Positions 9,987 to 23,642 are shown, numbered from the stretch's first letter. The stretch: 64,000 nucleotides of DNA from Massospora cicadina (GCA_022478985.1 JAKSZP010014446.1:1-64000), one strand, 5' to 3'. Notes: a model not told the origin generated them from the letters alone. Made by a program: numbers and translations.

Positions 9987-10593
9987 TCAGACTAGTGTGA
10001 AGATCATGAGATTCCTCAAGAGCAATTTGATGATGCAGATATGGAAGTGTACCTGATGAGTATTCCTTGGGACCTTGGTGAGAGAGTAGGAAACCATCAA
10101 TTTGAGACTATGCACCTTAAAACTAGATGTATCAGAATTATGGAACCAGCTTGAGCGTGTCAAGGAGACCGCTAATAAAGCCCACATTGCTTCCAAACCA
10201 ATAGTGAGAGGACCTTTACCCATAGTGAAGCTCAAATCAGCCAATAAGGAGATGTTTATTAAACTTTTGTTCCATGGGAACAAGAATTTAATAAACATCC
10301 ACACCTTGAACAAATATGGGGAGCGCTTAGACCAGCACAATTCCATGCTAAACACCTTTGAAAAAAATATGGATGAGTTGAAAGCTCCAATGAGGAATGT
10401 ACCACAACCAAACCTACCTCCTCAAGAAGCTACTCAGTCAAAGATAGTGATCCTAGCTAAGCAACTAACTGTTGCACCCATAAATTATGGTGCACACATT
10501 GCATATAGAAGAGGAATAAACTTCAACCATACTTTGAGACCATGTACACACTTTATGAACTATCTCTGGTTTCCCCCAGATGTACGTGAATAG
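9987..10593 (+). pseudogene. gag: gag N-terminal region of element A
   Basis: An open stretch of 163 codons (10102-10593) with a helical, charged composition follows the primer site. It lacks a recognisable zinc knuckle, and frames close after it. Position argues for Gag; sequence alone does not prove it. Confidence 0.5.
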
Positions 10594-11610
10594 CATGGAT
10601 GGCATGAGTGACCACCAAAAGCTCATCACATGCAAGGATATATGAGTTGTGGGGCTCAGGAGATCCTTAGTACAATATTACTTACCTGAACTGATTTGAA
10701 CTTATTTAAAGGGCATTCTCCTCTCAAAGCTTGGGAGTGAACATGATGTCCAAAACTCAAAACAAAAAATTTTATATAAAAAGATGTGAAAGAATAAACC
10801 AGTAGTAAACTACTCCAGTCAATGCTATCCCAAAGATCAGTAGTTATAACCAACAGGAACTATGGACTTATTGATAAATAAACCAGTTTTGGTAAGTTCC
10901 TTGGAAATGCATCCCACCTTGAAGATGCATATAACCCTCACAGTCAAAACTGAAATGTTACTAAAGGCCCATAAAGAAGAATTGCTCAATGTATAAGTTA
11001 CATACAAAACAGAATATTAGGCCTTGAGAACAATCCCTCAAAAGATCATCAAATATTTCTACATTGCAAATGACAGGAGAGATAAAGCAAAGGTCAAGAA
11101 TCTCAAATAAGCAGAAAGTCTTCGCCTTCAAGATCTGAATTTGAAACTAGTGCCACCAAACTTAGCACTTTTATCGATCCTGTCCGTTAAACTCCGCCAA
11201 AAAGAAGGATACACCCCAAGGAGGACACCACAAACGCCGTAAACTGGGAGATCTTCATAATGAGGGTAAAGATGGCTATAAGTATGAGAACTTAACCAAC
11301 CCAGGGTACCACGTGCTAGGAGCACCTAGCGCGGTGGCTGTGCCTGCTAAGTTAAAAGTAAATGGAATTGGCATAAATTAATCAAACAAAATTTTAATTA
11401 ACTCAAGCAAACCAACCTACCTGAGTCATCAACTCAGTTGAAGAAAGAGAGCAGTTAAAATGATTACTTTGAGGAACCTAGAGCTGGATAGTAGTTACCA
11501 TCAAGACCACAACGAGCACTGAAGCCCTAAAACATTTTAAATGGTATACTACTGACATTCTGAATATTAGGGAACTTTTTCAGAAAGAGTGTGATGAAAG
11601 TGAAAGTATT
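10594..11610 (+). other. Degraded gag/pol junction of element A
   Basis: No open frame of note. By position it should hold the rest of gag. Stops occur in all frames. Confidence 0.35.
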
Positions 11611-11629
11611 GATTCAGAGAGTACACAAC

Positions 11630-11905
11630 TTGCGTGTGCTGGACACAGGGACTCCCATTAACATAGTGTCATCTAAACTCATGAAGAAACTGAACTTTAT
11701 GCCCAATATAGACTACAATGTGAAATGCTGAACTTGGACCTGACATTTCTGCGCTTTAGGAGACTACTCAGTGTTACCACTACAATTTGAGCGCATAATT
11801 ATAACAAATTCAACATTAGTCTTGAATAACAACCACTACAATTTTCTAATCAAAGTGCAATTTATCATTGAATTATGGAGCCAAGCTAACTTTACAGCCA
11901 ATACT
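11630..11905 (+). pseudogene. Aspartic protease region of element A
   Basis: Shows LDTGTPINIVSSKLMKKLNF, a retropepsin active-site loop with the catalytic DTG intact, then after a break YSVLPLQFERIIITNSTLVL, matching the second half of the protease in D (YSALPLQFRSIVFV) and F. Stops separate the two parts. Confidence 0.75.
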
Positions 11906-12279
11906 GTGAGTTTTCTGAGCTATCAACTGCCAATGGTGTTTAAGGATGAATACGCTAAATCACAAAAAGCAACAAACATTTTTAGTGGAGACATCAATCA
12001 GTTTACCCTATTCACTACATTCTTACATAGAAGATTTTGAAGCAATTAACATCCAAGGTCATCAGGAAGAAGGTATTCAACTAAACTCTAGTAGAACCAC
12101 GAAGATAAGACCAGGGGATTTAATGGCAAATGAGCCTTTCAATTAATGTGAAGATACTGCCAAATTTATTTTAGAAGTTTATAGCTGCAAAAGAATCTGT
12201 AAACAGGAGCCAGGAGTTTTAACTGGGGTTTATGATACCGACTACTCTGGAGAGTTGACTTTCATATCAGAAATAACAC

Positions 12280-13790
12280 AGCCCAGCCAATAAGAGCAGA
12301 GAAAGAACAGATCATTGCACAGGTCCAACTGACCAGTTGCCATGATATACAGTTGTACACACTGTAAGAGACTTTAACAAGCTCAGGTTTGAAAAGGTGA
12401 CCCTCAAACAACAGAATGAACTGGATGAGCTACTCAATGAGATAAATGTTATATTTAACAGCAGTTCCAACAACTATGTAATTTTTAAATGAGAGATCCA
12501 CAAGATGGACATGTATCAGATATTCTGTATAATTCAAAACCCTACTGCTTTTTGAAAAAGAAGGTGCTGTTATTTTCAAAGCTAATTCAAATAACAGAAG
12601 CAGGACTGATAAGACCTTAAATGAGTCCTTAAACTCCACTGCTATTGATAGTATGCAGAAAACGTTGGGACTCTATTGTGTAGTCATGGGCTACTACAGA
12701 TTGAAAAAAATATCTAAGAAAGTTTACTAACTGCCCCACACATAGACAATGTCTTGAAACGCCTGGGAGTAATAAAATAAATTTTTGTGATGGACCTGAC
12801 AGTGGATACTGGCATATGGAGCTCTCACCAAATTATATAAAAATGCTCCCTAGTCAGTAGTCAAGGATTGTTTATGCCACCAAGGATACCACAGGGGCTG
12901 TACAACACCATGTCACCTTTCAACTCCTAATGGACTGGATCTTTAAAGACTCAAGCTTTCCAGTGTGTTGATCAGTCTAAACAGTATTACCCTGTTCAGC
13001 AAACCTTCCAATGAAATTTTTGCCACTTCCACAAAGTTATTTTCCCAGATCCAGGCAACAAAATTTGAGCTTAAATGAAGCAAATGCACCTCTTGAGGAG
13101 GCAAATGGAGTTCTCAGGCATGATATCAGTATCAACGGAATCAAGATTCAGGATGGGAAGATCAAAGCAATCGTAACAATGGAGTTATCAAGAGCATGTG
13201 GAACATTCAAGTGCTCCTCAGATTAGTGGGGTAAACCAGAAGTTTACCCCTCATTTCATGGACTTGGCTGCACCCCTCACTTACCAGCTGATGAAAAAGC
13301 TAATTTTGATTAGGTCCTTGAGCAAGATCAGGCCTTCAAAGAGCTAAAATCAAGATTGGTAGAGGCACCAATTCTGGCCTACTCAGACTTTAAAAAGGCA
13401 TTTTACCTATATAATGATGTGAGTTATGTTGGACTTAAATTATTAATTGCCAGCTAGATGAAGAAGGGGTGTACCAGCCCTTTGATACTATAAAAAGTGT
13501 TTATCAAAGCCAAGAAGAACTATACCATAATGAAGAGAGAGTTCTTGGTGGTAGCAAAGCAGTAAACCACTTCTGAACCTACCTGTACGGGGTACACCAA
13601 AAGGTTGTGATAGATCATGAGTCAATCCACTAGTTTCAGTATATGAAAGATCTCACGGACGCCTTGCAAAATGGGAAGTAAATCTTAAGGATACAATTTT
13701 TAGGATCATCCACAAAGCATGCAACAAGCACCTCAATATTGATGGACTGTTGCAATTGCAAGTTTTTTACTTATAAATGCCAGAAAACGA
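12280..13790 (+). pseudogene. Reverse transcriptase and RNase H region of element A
   Basis: Scattered pieces of a Ty3-type RT and RNase H in changing frames (for example the run before 12750 ending GYYRLKK and the RNase H-like part near 13320-13680). The YxDD box is not intact. The region ends at the insertion point of element B (13891). Confidence 0.6.
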
Positions 13791-13890
13791 ATGACTGTAC
13801 AAATTAATCAGGCTGCCAGAAGAAACATTGCAGGATAAAAGACAAGGCGAAGACTGTATTGAGAAGGTTCTCCAAAGATTCCCACCATTT

Positions 13891-14656
13891 TGATGGTGTC
13901 AGATATCCTTATATGCGACATGATGGCAAGAATATTGACCATTTGACTCCATTAGCTGAATTGACATCTAGACCTGAGAAGGGGGCTCTAGGGATTACCT
14001 CAATGCTTGCTTAAAGAATTCAACAAGCAGCATAGCTCAAAATGACTCTAGGAAAATTCTGAACGATCAACCTGAGGCTAAGATACCCCAAGACGAATTC
14101 CTACCTAATCAAAGTGTTGGATCATCATTAGGTTAGGTGACCTCTACTAAAATTGGCATTTGAGTCAGCAAACTAAGATGAACCTGAAAAGGTAAGAATA
14201 AAGAAGCTTTCAAATGATCAACCTAATTGATCCCAGTCTCATCTGACTTAAGTATTCAACTCATCATTTTTGCTTTATCAAATTATGATACAAAAGCATT
14301 CTACAATCTGGAATGTATTATCTGACCAAGAACCTTCCTACCAGATGCCCCCTCATTAAGAGATAATCCTTTTCTTGTGAGGTTTATATTGTTAATTGCA
14401 ACATATGAAACCCCCTGATTCATAATATGATAAAGTTACGCCGTTATTTCTATATCTCGTTTTGGTAATTGAATTCAATAAGTCCATTTTGCCATATTTA
14501 CCATAGGACGGATACTCTAGATGATGGGATATAAGCGGTGACTTGGCACTACTTTAAATAAAAACTATACTTGTCATGTGACTTAGTCGTTCTAAAGTAT
14601 TGAATGTCAGGCTTCTTGGGCATAGCACCATTGAGCTTAAAAATGGAAGCCCTACA
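13891..14656 (+). repeat. 5' LTR of element B (766 bp)
   Basis: Collinear with 20615-21372; long shared words include CTAATCAAAGTGTTGGAT and GAACCTGAAAA. Begins TGATGGTGTC, ends CCCTACA. Confidence 0.85.
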
Positions 14657-14659
14657 GGC

Positions 14660-14677
14660 TGGTGCTCCTTACAGGGG
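14660..14677 (+). promoter_or_regulatory. Primer-binding site of element B
   Basis: TGGTGCTCCTTACAGGGG, two bases different from the site of element A, three bases after the LTR end. Confidence 0.75.
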
Positions 14678-14799
14678 CTCAGCTGACGCTTAATGATACC
14701 TGAATTAATTGATAGCACCATGGAAGATAACCTGTTTAATAGTTTCACCCTTTGGGTGCACAACAGAAATGGTGAATAAATAGATCAAATGGGAAGCCC

Positions 14800-16960
14800 A
14801 TCCCTCGTCACTTTTAAAGAAGTTCAAGATAACCTATGGAGATCCCCCAATATCGTCGTCTTACTTGGATTTGTAATGAAGAAAATAAAGCATTACTTCA
14901 TGGAATTATTAACCCAGAAGAAAGAGGCAACCACGAAAAGGCATCCACTGTGGACAGACCTCTCATGAACCTATATGAATCCGGTTATCTACCAGAGATT
15001 TATGGATCAAATGAGAATCTACAAAAATATATTTCACTATTTGTACACCATGCGCTCTATCATATCATGTAATTACTAGGAGTCCATAACGAGGAACTTC
15101 ACTATCATATTAATAACTAAGGGGTCATATGGAAGGCCTATGAGCAGGTATATATTTAAGCACTACAAAATATATGGACATCTGCCGTTTGATCAAAGTA
15201 AACTGTTACTACATTATTTAGCTCCATAATCAAATGAGGATGATTGACTTTGGTATTATAAAATATGTAGAGGAAGTTGTGAAGCTTCCTCAAACATCAT
15301 GGAGTCAAACGAAAATACCAAGCTATTACTTAATACTTTCTCTGAAGAGCTCTGTTGACAGGATATTGAAGCCAATGGTAAAATGGCAGCTCAAGCTTTT
15401 ACTAGCCATCACCAATAGGAAGAACAGCTCTCCGTCCTTAAGGCCCAGCTAGAACAAGACCTATGACAAATAAGATGGAGGACCATTGAACCTCTGGGAC
15501 TTCATCAGAGTCATAATTAATCATTTCTTGAGTAGCTCAGGATGAACAGGAGCTAGCAACCCATGCAACTAAGAAAACCGCTCTTTCCATTACTGAGTGA
15601 CACAACAAAATGGAGAGCGACTTGAGAGGAAAACCCCCAGTAAGAAGGACACTAACCAAGTCTATCGTCGCCTAAATGAAGCTGAGAAACGCTGGAATAC
15701 TCTCACAGAATATTCAAAAGTCAATATTGACAAGCCAACTTGGAGCACCAAATGCAAGGAGATGAAGGACTACTTGAATCAGCGCATTGGAGTATTGGAA
15801 GATTAGAAAAAGCTATTGTAAACATACTGCTCATTTGCCTGCCAACAAATTCATGATATGGACATCCGTGTCAAGAGCTTGGAGAACAATAAAGTCATTA
15901 TTGAAAGAAGAATTAATCTGCTGGATGTTACTCTAAGATTTACCCTGGAGGAAATGGAGCAACATCTCAACCCTCTACAAGACAAAATAAAAAGACTGAA
16001 GCATCAAGTTTAAAAGAGTGCCATAAAATCTGAAATATCTGAATCTGAAGCTCCCAGAGTACACACCATTACAGGATTGAAGGTCACTACCTTCAAGCCT
16101 ACATTCAAGGAAAACTTTACACCTGGCCAAGGGAGTAACACATCTTTCCTCTATGTTTATGAAGCTTCATGGAAGGTGAGACTGACCATCAAAAGGTTGA
16201 GCATATTTTATCTTGTTTAGCAGCCTTATGGCTCAAGAGGTTATGATGCCTCATATGATTGACTTGCATACCTGGGGAGAATTGAAGGAAGCGCTCATTA
16301 AGAAATTTGGGTCAAAACAGAGATGAGTATGAAGAAACAGGACTTCATGACAATTGTACTGCACAGAAATAAAATACTTGCCAAGTTTGCTGACCACTTT
16401 TATATAGTGGCACAAACGCTGTTAACCTCAAAGATGCTTACTCTGGATGATGCTGTGGCTGCCGTCGTTGCTGATTAACATATTAACCCTGACCTAGACA
16501 TGCACTTCACATCTGCCAAATGAAGCTTCAATTCCGTTTTGGACATTAAGGAAGACTTGCTTGATGTAGTCGACATACACAAGCCAGAGACCTCCAGATT
16601 GGCCTCCATGAGACCTAGAGTGTATACCGCAGAAGAAGCAAAGCCCAAGAAGGAGAAAAGGCAAGATGCAACTACTGCAAGAAGAACAACCCTACTGAGG
16701 ATATGTGCTTTAAGATGAACCCTTCCCTTGCTGAGCAGGGAAAAGGAAGTCAGATAGGGTTAAGTAGCTCTAAAGCTGAACAATTCAAAAAGTATCTGAA
16801 AGCAAAACATTGCTGATTGCTCACCTAGCTTGAATTGAAAACAAACCTGATGATGATTCTGAAGGGGGTCATGTTGATACAGGTTATTACATTTTAGGTT
16901 CATCCACTGAGCACTCCATTCTGGACCATTTGAACGCTGAAAATATTGATAATGCATAGG
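14800..16960 (+). pseudogene. gag: gag region of element B
   Basis: Open pieces at 14836-15072, 15234-15452 and 15597-15806, rich in charged helical residues (coiled-coil-like at 15597-15806). A capsid-like piece near 16085-16330 contains TFKENFTPGQGS. The order and length (about 2 kb) fit a long Gag. Multiple stops. Confidence 0.6.
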
Positions 16961-17189
16961 TTAGTGAAGGCACTTACCTCAGTCAGGTTATAGGGTGCCC
17001 CAAAATTATTGATAAAGCGAATGATGCTGCTCAGTACTTGCCCTGTTGATCTGAATTATCTCAAGCATCCTCAGTATGATGTAATTCAAGAAAAAGTATC
17101 CCAAGACTGCCCAAAACTCAATGCAACATTCCGCCTCAAGGAATTTAGCTTTTAAATGAAGTTTGTAGGAACCATCACCAAATAGAAGT

Positions 17190-17475
17190 GGATATTCAAA
17201 GGGTCCAAGTTATGGCTACCTTGGATATGGGATTACCTATCAATGTTGTGTCATCCCGCCTCATCAAAAAGATCAAGCTCACCTCAAATCTTGTATATAC
17301 TCAAGAGCACAGTACCACAAGTCAAACAACACCAAGGCAATAGGTGCGTACTCATCTCTGCCAATCTGAGTTTGCAAATTAGTTTTAGCTCCCGCTGTTG
17401 CTCTTGACAACAGTTGATATGATATTCTCATCGGGACACAATTTGTAATTGAATAAGAAGGAGTTATCAATCTAG
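17190..17475 (+). pseudogene. Protease region of element B
   Basis: LDMGLPINVVSSRLIKKIKL aligns with LDTGTPINIVSSKLMKKLNF of element A; the catalytic Thr of DTG has become Met. The downstream half is frameshifted. Confidence 0.7.
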
Positions 17476-18039
17476 AGAAGGGTATTTATCACCCATCAAC
17501 TATGAAGTTTCCCTTGTCTTGAATAATAAAGATTTCAGCAAGAAGGATTACTCTTGTCTTGTTGATTACCCTTTTTCCACTTTACCTTTGTGATATACTA
17601 CCTATAGAAGAAACATAAAAAAGCTACCTGACTCAGTAGATGAAGCAGAGAGAATACCATTTATGCCACTGAGGAGGTAATAATTAAAAAAGGAGAACAA
17701 AGAGTGATTTCCACCAACATAATTCTGCATACACCCATGAACTGTATACTGCACAGTTATAGTGTCAGTGAATTAAGTAGGTTTAAGCCAAAAGTTTTTT
17801 CAGGAGTCCTCAATACAGCTATTAGTGGTCCATTTGCTATTACTTGGGAACTTAACTAACAATGATATTCTAGTCAAGAAGCATCAAGTAATTGGAAAAG
17901 GTCAATTATTTACCTTTGATTGAATTGACAATGTATGTTTTACTTTTACTCACCTTAATTTTGGCCTACCTGATAATAATCCAATTTGCACTATCACCCA
18001 AGTCCATATATCTGATAAGTTAAATCTGAAGAATCTTGA

Positions 18040-18830
18040 GAAATTGTATCAGCTACTTGAATACTATCATGATGTGTTCACATTTCGGTTGTTGACTATG
18101 GTCATATGAAAGACTGGACACAGTATTGACGTGAGAGATTCAATCACTATCAGATCAAAGCCATATAGGAAGTCAAAGTATAGGAGCAATACATGAAGAC
18201 TGAGCTAAAGCAATTATTGGATGACGGCTTACCTATGCCCTCCCAGAGTCCATGGCATCCACGCTGTTACTCATAAAGTAGAAGAACGGTGGTCACAGAA
18301 TAATGATAAATTACAGAAAGCTAAATAGCCTGATCAAGAAGGACAGCTGTCCAATCCCACAAATTTAAAATGCTCTAGTACAACTCTCTGGCTCAAATTT
18401 TTTCACCAAAACAGACCTTGCCAGCGGTTATTGGCAGTTGGATCTTTCGCCTGAAGACCAAGAAAAATGCGCGTTGATATTCATGGAAGAGCTATTTTAG
18501 ACTACCCAGCTCCCAAGGGGATTATGCAAAAATCCCACCTCATTTAAACAGGTGATGGATTGCATCATATAAGATCTTAAACTAAGCTGTGAGATCGTTT
18601 ACCTAGATGACATAACTGTGTTTTCCAAAACGTTCGACAATCATTTAGACCACCTCAAGTCATTGTTCCAATGACTGAGAGAGAATCATATCAAACTAGA
18701 ACCTGCAAAGTTTACCTTTTTCTATCAGGAATTGTAATTTCTAGAAAATGCCATATTGAAGGAAGGAGTATAGCCCTTGTATAGTAAGTTTGAAGAGGTC
18801 TCCAAGATGTCTGAGCCAAAGAGTCTTTGA
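18040..18830 (+). pseudogene. Reverse transcriptase region of element B
   Basis: In changing frames: a YRKS-type segment near 18165, the template-grip region near 18420-18450 (GYWQLDLSPEDQEKC), and a Y-L-D-D box near 18600 (VYLDDITVFSK). Confidence 0.7.
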
Positions 18831-19019
18831 GACATGCAGCTATTCTCAGAAAAAATAGTATAATAACATCAATTTATCCATACCTCACTCAACTCACCAA
18901 ACCTCTTGTCTGTCTGCTTGCCAAAAACACCACTTTTGTATGGGGGAGTAGAGCAACAAATTATATTTGATTCAAAAAACGGTTTATTGAAGAGACAACA
19001 TTATGACAACTGGACTATG

Positions 19020-19420
19020 ATTAGCCATTCATCTTATTCATTGACGCCTCCGATTTAACCATAGGCGCCATCCTTTCTCAACTGGATGAGAATGGACTTG
19101 TCCACCTGGTGCCATATTATAGCAAAACTTTTCTAAAGCTGAGCGAAATTATACTGTCATTAAGAGAGTTCTTATATTTTTTACTGGTGGAAACATTTTG
19201 GGTTTCCTGTAGAGTATAAACTTTAAAGTTGTGACAGACCACGCCTCACTAAAGTGGCTGAAAAACATGAAATATCCGAAAGGAAGACTAGCCAGATGTG
19301 CTCTCAAGCTTCAGCACTATGACATGAGTATTGTCTACTAAGCTGGAATAAAACACATGAATGTAGATGAAATGACATTATCGCCCCTACTATATATTAA
19401 AATAGTGAAGCTGAACAGTT
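19020..19420 (+). pseudogene. RNase H region of element B
   Basis: FILFIDASDLTIGAILSQLD carries the first catalytic Asp of Ty3-type RNase H. The later [15 protein letters not shown] segment (about 19237-19270) is also recognisable. Confidence 0.75.
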
Positions 19421-19599
19421 ACACGGCCTACTTTTGATGAAAGACTCTTTAGGGGACAAAGATGAGTCAGTTCAGAATATGCCAACCATCATGCTTACAG
19501 TATGAAGGTTCTCAATGGATTACTTTGCAAAGTTATTATATAAAAGACTGGCTACCTTACTTGTGACCTTCTTAACGGATACCACTTATTGTGGAAGCC

Positions 19600-20585
19600 C
19601 ACAATGCTAAGGCCATGGAGGAGCCAAAAACTTACAAATGGATCTAGGATCACTACTATTGGGAAGAAATACTGTACTCTGGCTGGAAGTCTTAGATTAT
19701 TGCATCGTTTGTAAAAAACAGAAGCCGCATAAGGCCAAGTACAAGTATCAGCCTATGAGCCCTCAGAAGTGGTCTCATACAATCAGTTTAGATGTTATAG
19801 GTCCACTACCTGAATCCACAAGAGAAAATCGATACATCCTAGTATTAATTTATTATTTCATGAAGTGATTCGAAGCAATTGCCATTTCTGCACAGACTGC
19901 CAAAGCTACTATTAACTTTTTGTATCAAAACATATCTACTAGGCATGGGTCTCCAGGGGTTCTATTAAGCAATAATGGAAAGAACATTACGTCAAGAGTT
20001 GTGAGGATCTTAGCTTTGAGCATGGGAACCCAAAAATTATTCTCAGCACCTTGCAAACCATCAACTAACAGGAATGCAAAAAGAGCAAATGGATTTTTCT
20101 CAATACTATGCAATATGTCCACTACCAATTCATTAAACTGGGACAATACCTCTCAAATGCATTGATGGTTTATAAGACAAGCTTCCATTGAATTATCAAA
20201 AATTTACCTTTTAAGCTTTATATGGAAGAGAACCTGGAATCCCAACTATATTAGCTCATAGTTACCAGTAATAATACCAAAGAGCCAGAGAAGCATGTTT
20301 AACAGCTCAGGAGATAATACATTTTCTGTCAGAGGCAATGATGAATATAACCAAGACAGTTATAAGAGAAGGTCTAGCAGCAAATGCTACTCGCCAACCT
20401 TTACCTTCCTTTGAGATTTTTACTTAGTCTTATAATTTCACAACTGAATAGCACCTTAAGGAAAATTAGATTCCATCTGGGATGGGACATATGCTATCAC
20501 TTACAAGCATGGATACAAATACTCAATCAAGTCTTTAAAATTGGAGTAACAATAAATCGCGTTCATAGCTGAAGTTTTGCATCAG
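19600..20585 (+). pseudogene. Integrase region of element B
   Basis: Zinc-binding part near 19690-19740 (HRL..KK pattern degraded), then SLDVIGPLPESTRENRYILV with the first catalytic Asp, then LLSNNGKNITSRVV, where Asn replaces the usual second Asp. Ends just before the polypurine tract, so B has no extra gene after integrase. Confidence 0.75.
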
Positions 20586-20614
20586 TACTCATCCACCAAT
20601 ATTCTTGAAGGGGG

Positions 20615-21372
20615 TGATGTTGAATTTCATGATATTAGACATGATGAGAAAATATATTAACCATTCAGTTCCCTCATCTGAATTGAAATCTAAGCCTAAG
20701 AAGGGGTTAAAGGGATTACCTCAATAAGTTACCCAGAGAAATTGACAGGTAGCACAGCTCAAGTTGACTCTAGGATAATTCCAAAGGATCAACCAGAGGC
20801 TAAGATACCCCAATATTATTCCTAATCAAAGTGTTGGATAATCAGTAGGTCAGGCGACCATTACTAAAAGTGGCACTTTAAGGTAGCATTTTAAGATGAA
20901 CCTGAAAAAATGTGATGATAAAGAAGCTGCTGAATGATCAACCTAATTGATACCCATTCTCATCAAACTTAGGTAATCAATTAACCATTTTTGGCCTATC
21001 AATTTTATGATACAAAGGCATTATAACATTCAAAATTTATCACCTGACTAAAAGCCTCCCTTCCATATGCCACTCCTCATTGATATTATTAATCCTTTCC
21101 GTTTTGAAGTTTTATTAGTTGCAACATACAAAATCCCATAGTTATACTATAAAAAGTTACGTTTTTATTTATATACCTCATCTTGGTACTTGCTTCAAAA
21201 AAGTTCATTTCGGTGTACTTACCATAAGCGTTACCATAGCTTGTGAGACATAAGAGGTTACTTGGCACCCTTTTAAATAGAAACCATGCTTTTCATGCGA
21301 TTTAGTTGGCCTCAAGTAATGACTGTCATGCTTCTCACATAGCTTCATCAAGCTTAAAGCCAGAAGCCTACA
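20615..21372 (+). repeat. 3' LTR of element B (758 bp)
   Basis: Begins TGATGTTGAATT after the purine run GAAGGGGG and ends GCCTACA. Pair of 13891-14656. Confidence 0.85.
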
Positions 21373-21399
21373 GGTGGAAACCTTCAGAAGAAGATTAAG

Positions 21400-22530
21400 A
21401 AATAAATGGTACACATACATCAGACCATGAGACTGGATGGAAATAGTAATGGAAGCACACAGTAATGTTGGCCATGGGCAGTTTCAGAAGATTTTGGCAC
21501 ACCTGAAGGATTTTTAATGGGAGTTCATGTCCAAATTAAGTTTACCAGGCCCTAGAATTGTGCATACCTTGTGCAAGTTTCCATATGCTAGAGAAACATT
21601 TTTAGTTCAAACCAATCCCACTAACATCCCTGTTCAGTAACATGTCCATTGATGTGGTGGGCTGCTTATGACTGCCTCTAGTGGAGAAAAATTCATGCTT
21701 GTAGCCATTGACCAATTTACCAATTGTTTTAAAGCCTCAGTAGTCAAGATGTACACTGCGAATACAACTACCTGATTCCTCTACATCAAGTTATAACCAA
21801 ACACAGATGTTCTCAAGTTTTATTCTTGAATAATGGCAAGAATTTCATATCGGATGTTGTGAGTAAGTTACTGGCAATTGTTGGAGTGAAGCAACAATTT
21901 GCTACTCCTTACACACCATCTTCTAATAAAAGCATGGAGCATGTAAAAGGAACCTTATATGGGATTCTGCAGAATATGGCTCTCAACTATAAGTTGAAAT
22001 GGGATCAGCTGTATCTCCACACTGTTGGCTTACGGCTTACCCACCATCAAGTGATTAATATGTCACCATTTAAGGCCCTTTACAGACGAGAAGTAGCATT
22101 GCCAACACTGTTAGTACCAATCATTACTGAAGACTAAAAGAATCTGCCACCTGGAAGTTATTAACATGAGCAAGCCAATGAACTGATTATAATACAATTA
22201 AAGGCCCCCAGCAATACAGAGGCAATTATTCTTGAAGTCAACATGAGATCTAGCAATGGACTAGGATACCAGAGTTTAGAATAGGCGACAAAGTACTGTT
22301 TTGCCACATTTAAGGAAACAGCCGGAAAACTGAATAGCTTCAGGACTGGTCCTGCAACTGTCTTGGCTAAACAAGGATCCAAATAGTTGGTATGGGATGA
22401 TGAGAATAACTTAGTTTACTAATAGAGTACATGCCCAGCACCTAAGGCACATTCCCACAATCTCATCTTTGGAGGTGAAGTATCATGGATGAAGCTTCAG
22501 AGTGTTAAGTTTTCAGACAATGGTGCAAGC
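21400..22530 (+). pseudogene. Integrase region of element A, downstream of the B insertion
   Basis: HSNVGHGQFQKILAHLKDFY (zinc-binding part) is followed by a core with LNNGKNFISDVVSKLLAIVG and PYTPSSNKSMEHVKGT in the open frame 21826-22137. The second catalytic Asp is Asn, the Glu-containing end (normally NGxxE) reads NKSMEH. Its partner domains lie on the far side of element B, which shows that B inserted into A. Confidence 0.8.
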
Positions 22531-23642
22531 TAAAATGACTTAACAATGAATTTGAGGATAAATACTCGCTTTTTCCAATGAAACTCCTGCTTTTAATCAG
22601 GAAGTAAATTATCTGATAATCCTTGATAATAGCCAAGTAACTCTGGTACGCTCACCGTTCTTAAGTCTACTGGCAACACCAATTATGAGACCTTCTGTCT
22701 TTGTACAAAATTAGGAGAATATTCCTTTATAATTAGGACTACTTCTCCAGCAGGTAACTGAGTAATTCTCTTTGGGAAGTATAAATGCACACAACTATCT
22801 AATATAGACATAAGGCAGCAGATACAAATATCAAATAGATGACAGATGGACAACAATAATTAATAAACTAAAGTATAGTAGTTATTAATGATAAATAGAT
22901 AAATGATGGTGCTTTATTAATTGGTCAGGCGCCGGTATTATATACCTCTTGGGCATCTCCTGGCCAAACTCATCTATTAGATGAGTTCCTTCATATTGTT
23001 CCAATCCTCTGCTGGTCATGGCAATAATCATGTTTTATCCTCAAGTCAATTCGGCCCATGAATTGACTAAAAATAACAATTATTTTAGCCTGATTAATGG
23101 CAATTTTACTCTTATAATTGGGACAATGTTAGTTGCAAATTTAAAACTAAAATCTTCCCAATTAGAGCTATGTCATAACTCAATAAATAAAAATAAATTG
23201 GGATTATAATATATATGAACAATAAAGATGATGCACCCCTAATCAGGACGTTGGCAGGCCTCTCAATAGCACTAAGTACGCCCTTAATTGTGACGTTTAT
23301 GTTTAAGTGCTTAATAAATCAATTTCAAAAATTAAACCCAATATTATGCCTTAGTGCATTAAGATTAGTACACTAATTTAGGAGGTGCAATTTAATTAAT
23401 GCCATGAGACCACTTTGCACCCAAGTGGACCCATAATCGGCTATAATGTGATTATACCATAGCTATTATTAGCTACAATAATCATGTTACTTCAGATGCA
23501 ATCAAAGCGGTTATGAGGTGAATCTGATTTATCAGATTATGCAGATAAATAGGGAAGGATCAAAGGATCCATCAATGAGAGTAGTCTATCAGCATTGATG
23601 GTTTCTCAAAGGGTTTATTTTGAGGCAACCATCAAAATCTAA
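22531..23642. other. Spacer between integrase and 3' LTR of element A
   Basis: AT-rich, no long frame. Near 22905-22950 the minus strand has TATATAATACC followed by AATTAATAAAG, a TATA/poly(A)-signal layout like that in the insertion at 8476-9543. It may be another LTR-type insertion or a remnant of an antisense gene as in element D; the sequence does not decide. Confidence 0.35.

Larger units (their letters stand above)
13891..21372 (+). mobile_element. Ty3/gypsy LTR retrotransposon B, full length but decayed
   Basis: Paired LTRs 13891-14656 and 20615-21372, both starting TGATG and ending CTACA, flank gag, protease, RT, RNase H and integrase in Ty3 order. A polypurine tract GAAGGGGG precedes the 3' LTR and a primer site follows the 5' LTR. 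It lies inside pol of element A. No matching 5-bp target duplication is visible at the chosen ends (CATTT against GGTGG), so flanks have decayed or the ends are slightly off. All genes carry multiple stops. Confidence 0.85.

Noticed and set aside
13886..21377. Target duplication for element B
   Set aside because: CATTT and GGTGG do not match; not claimed.
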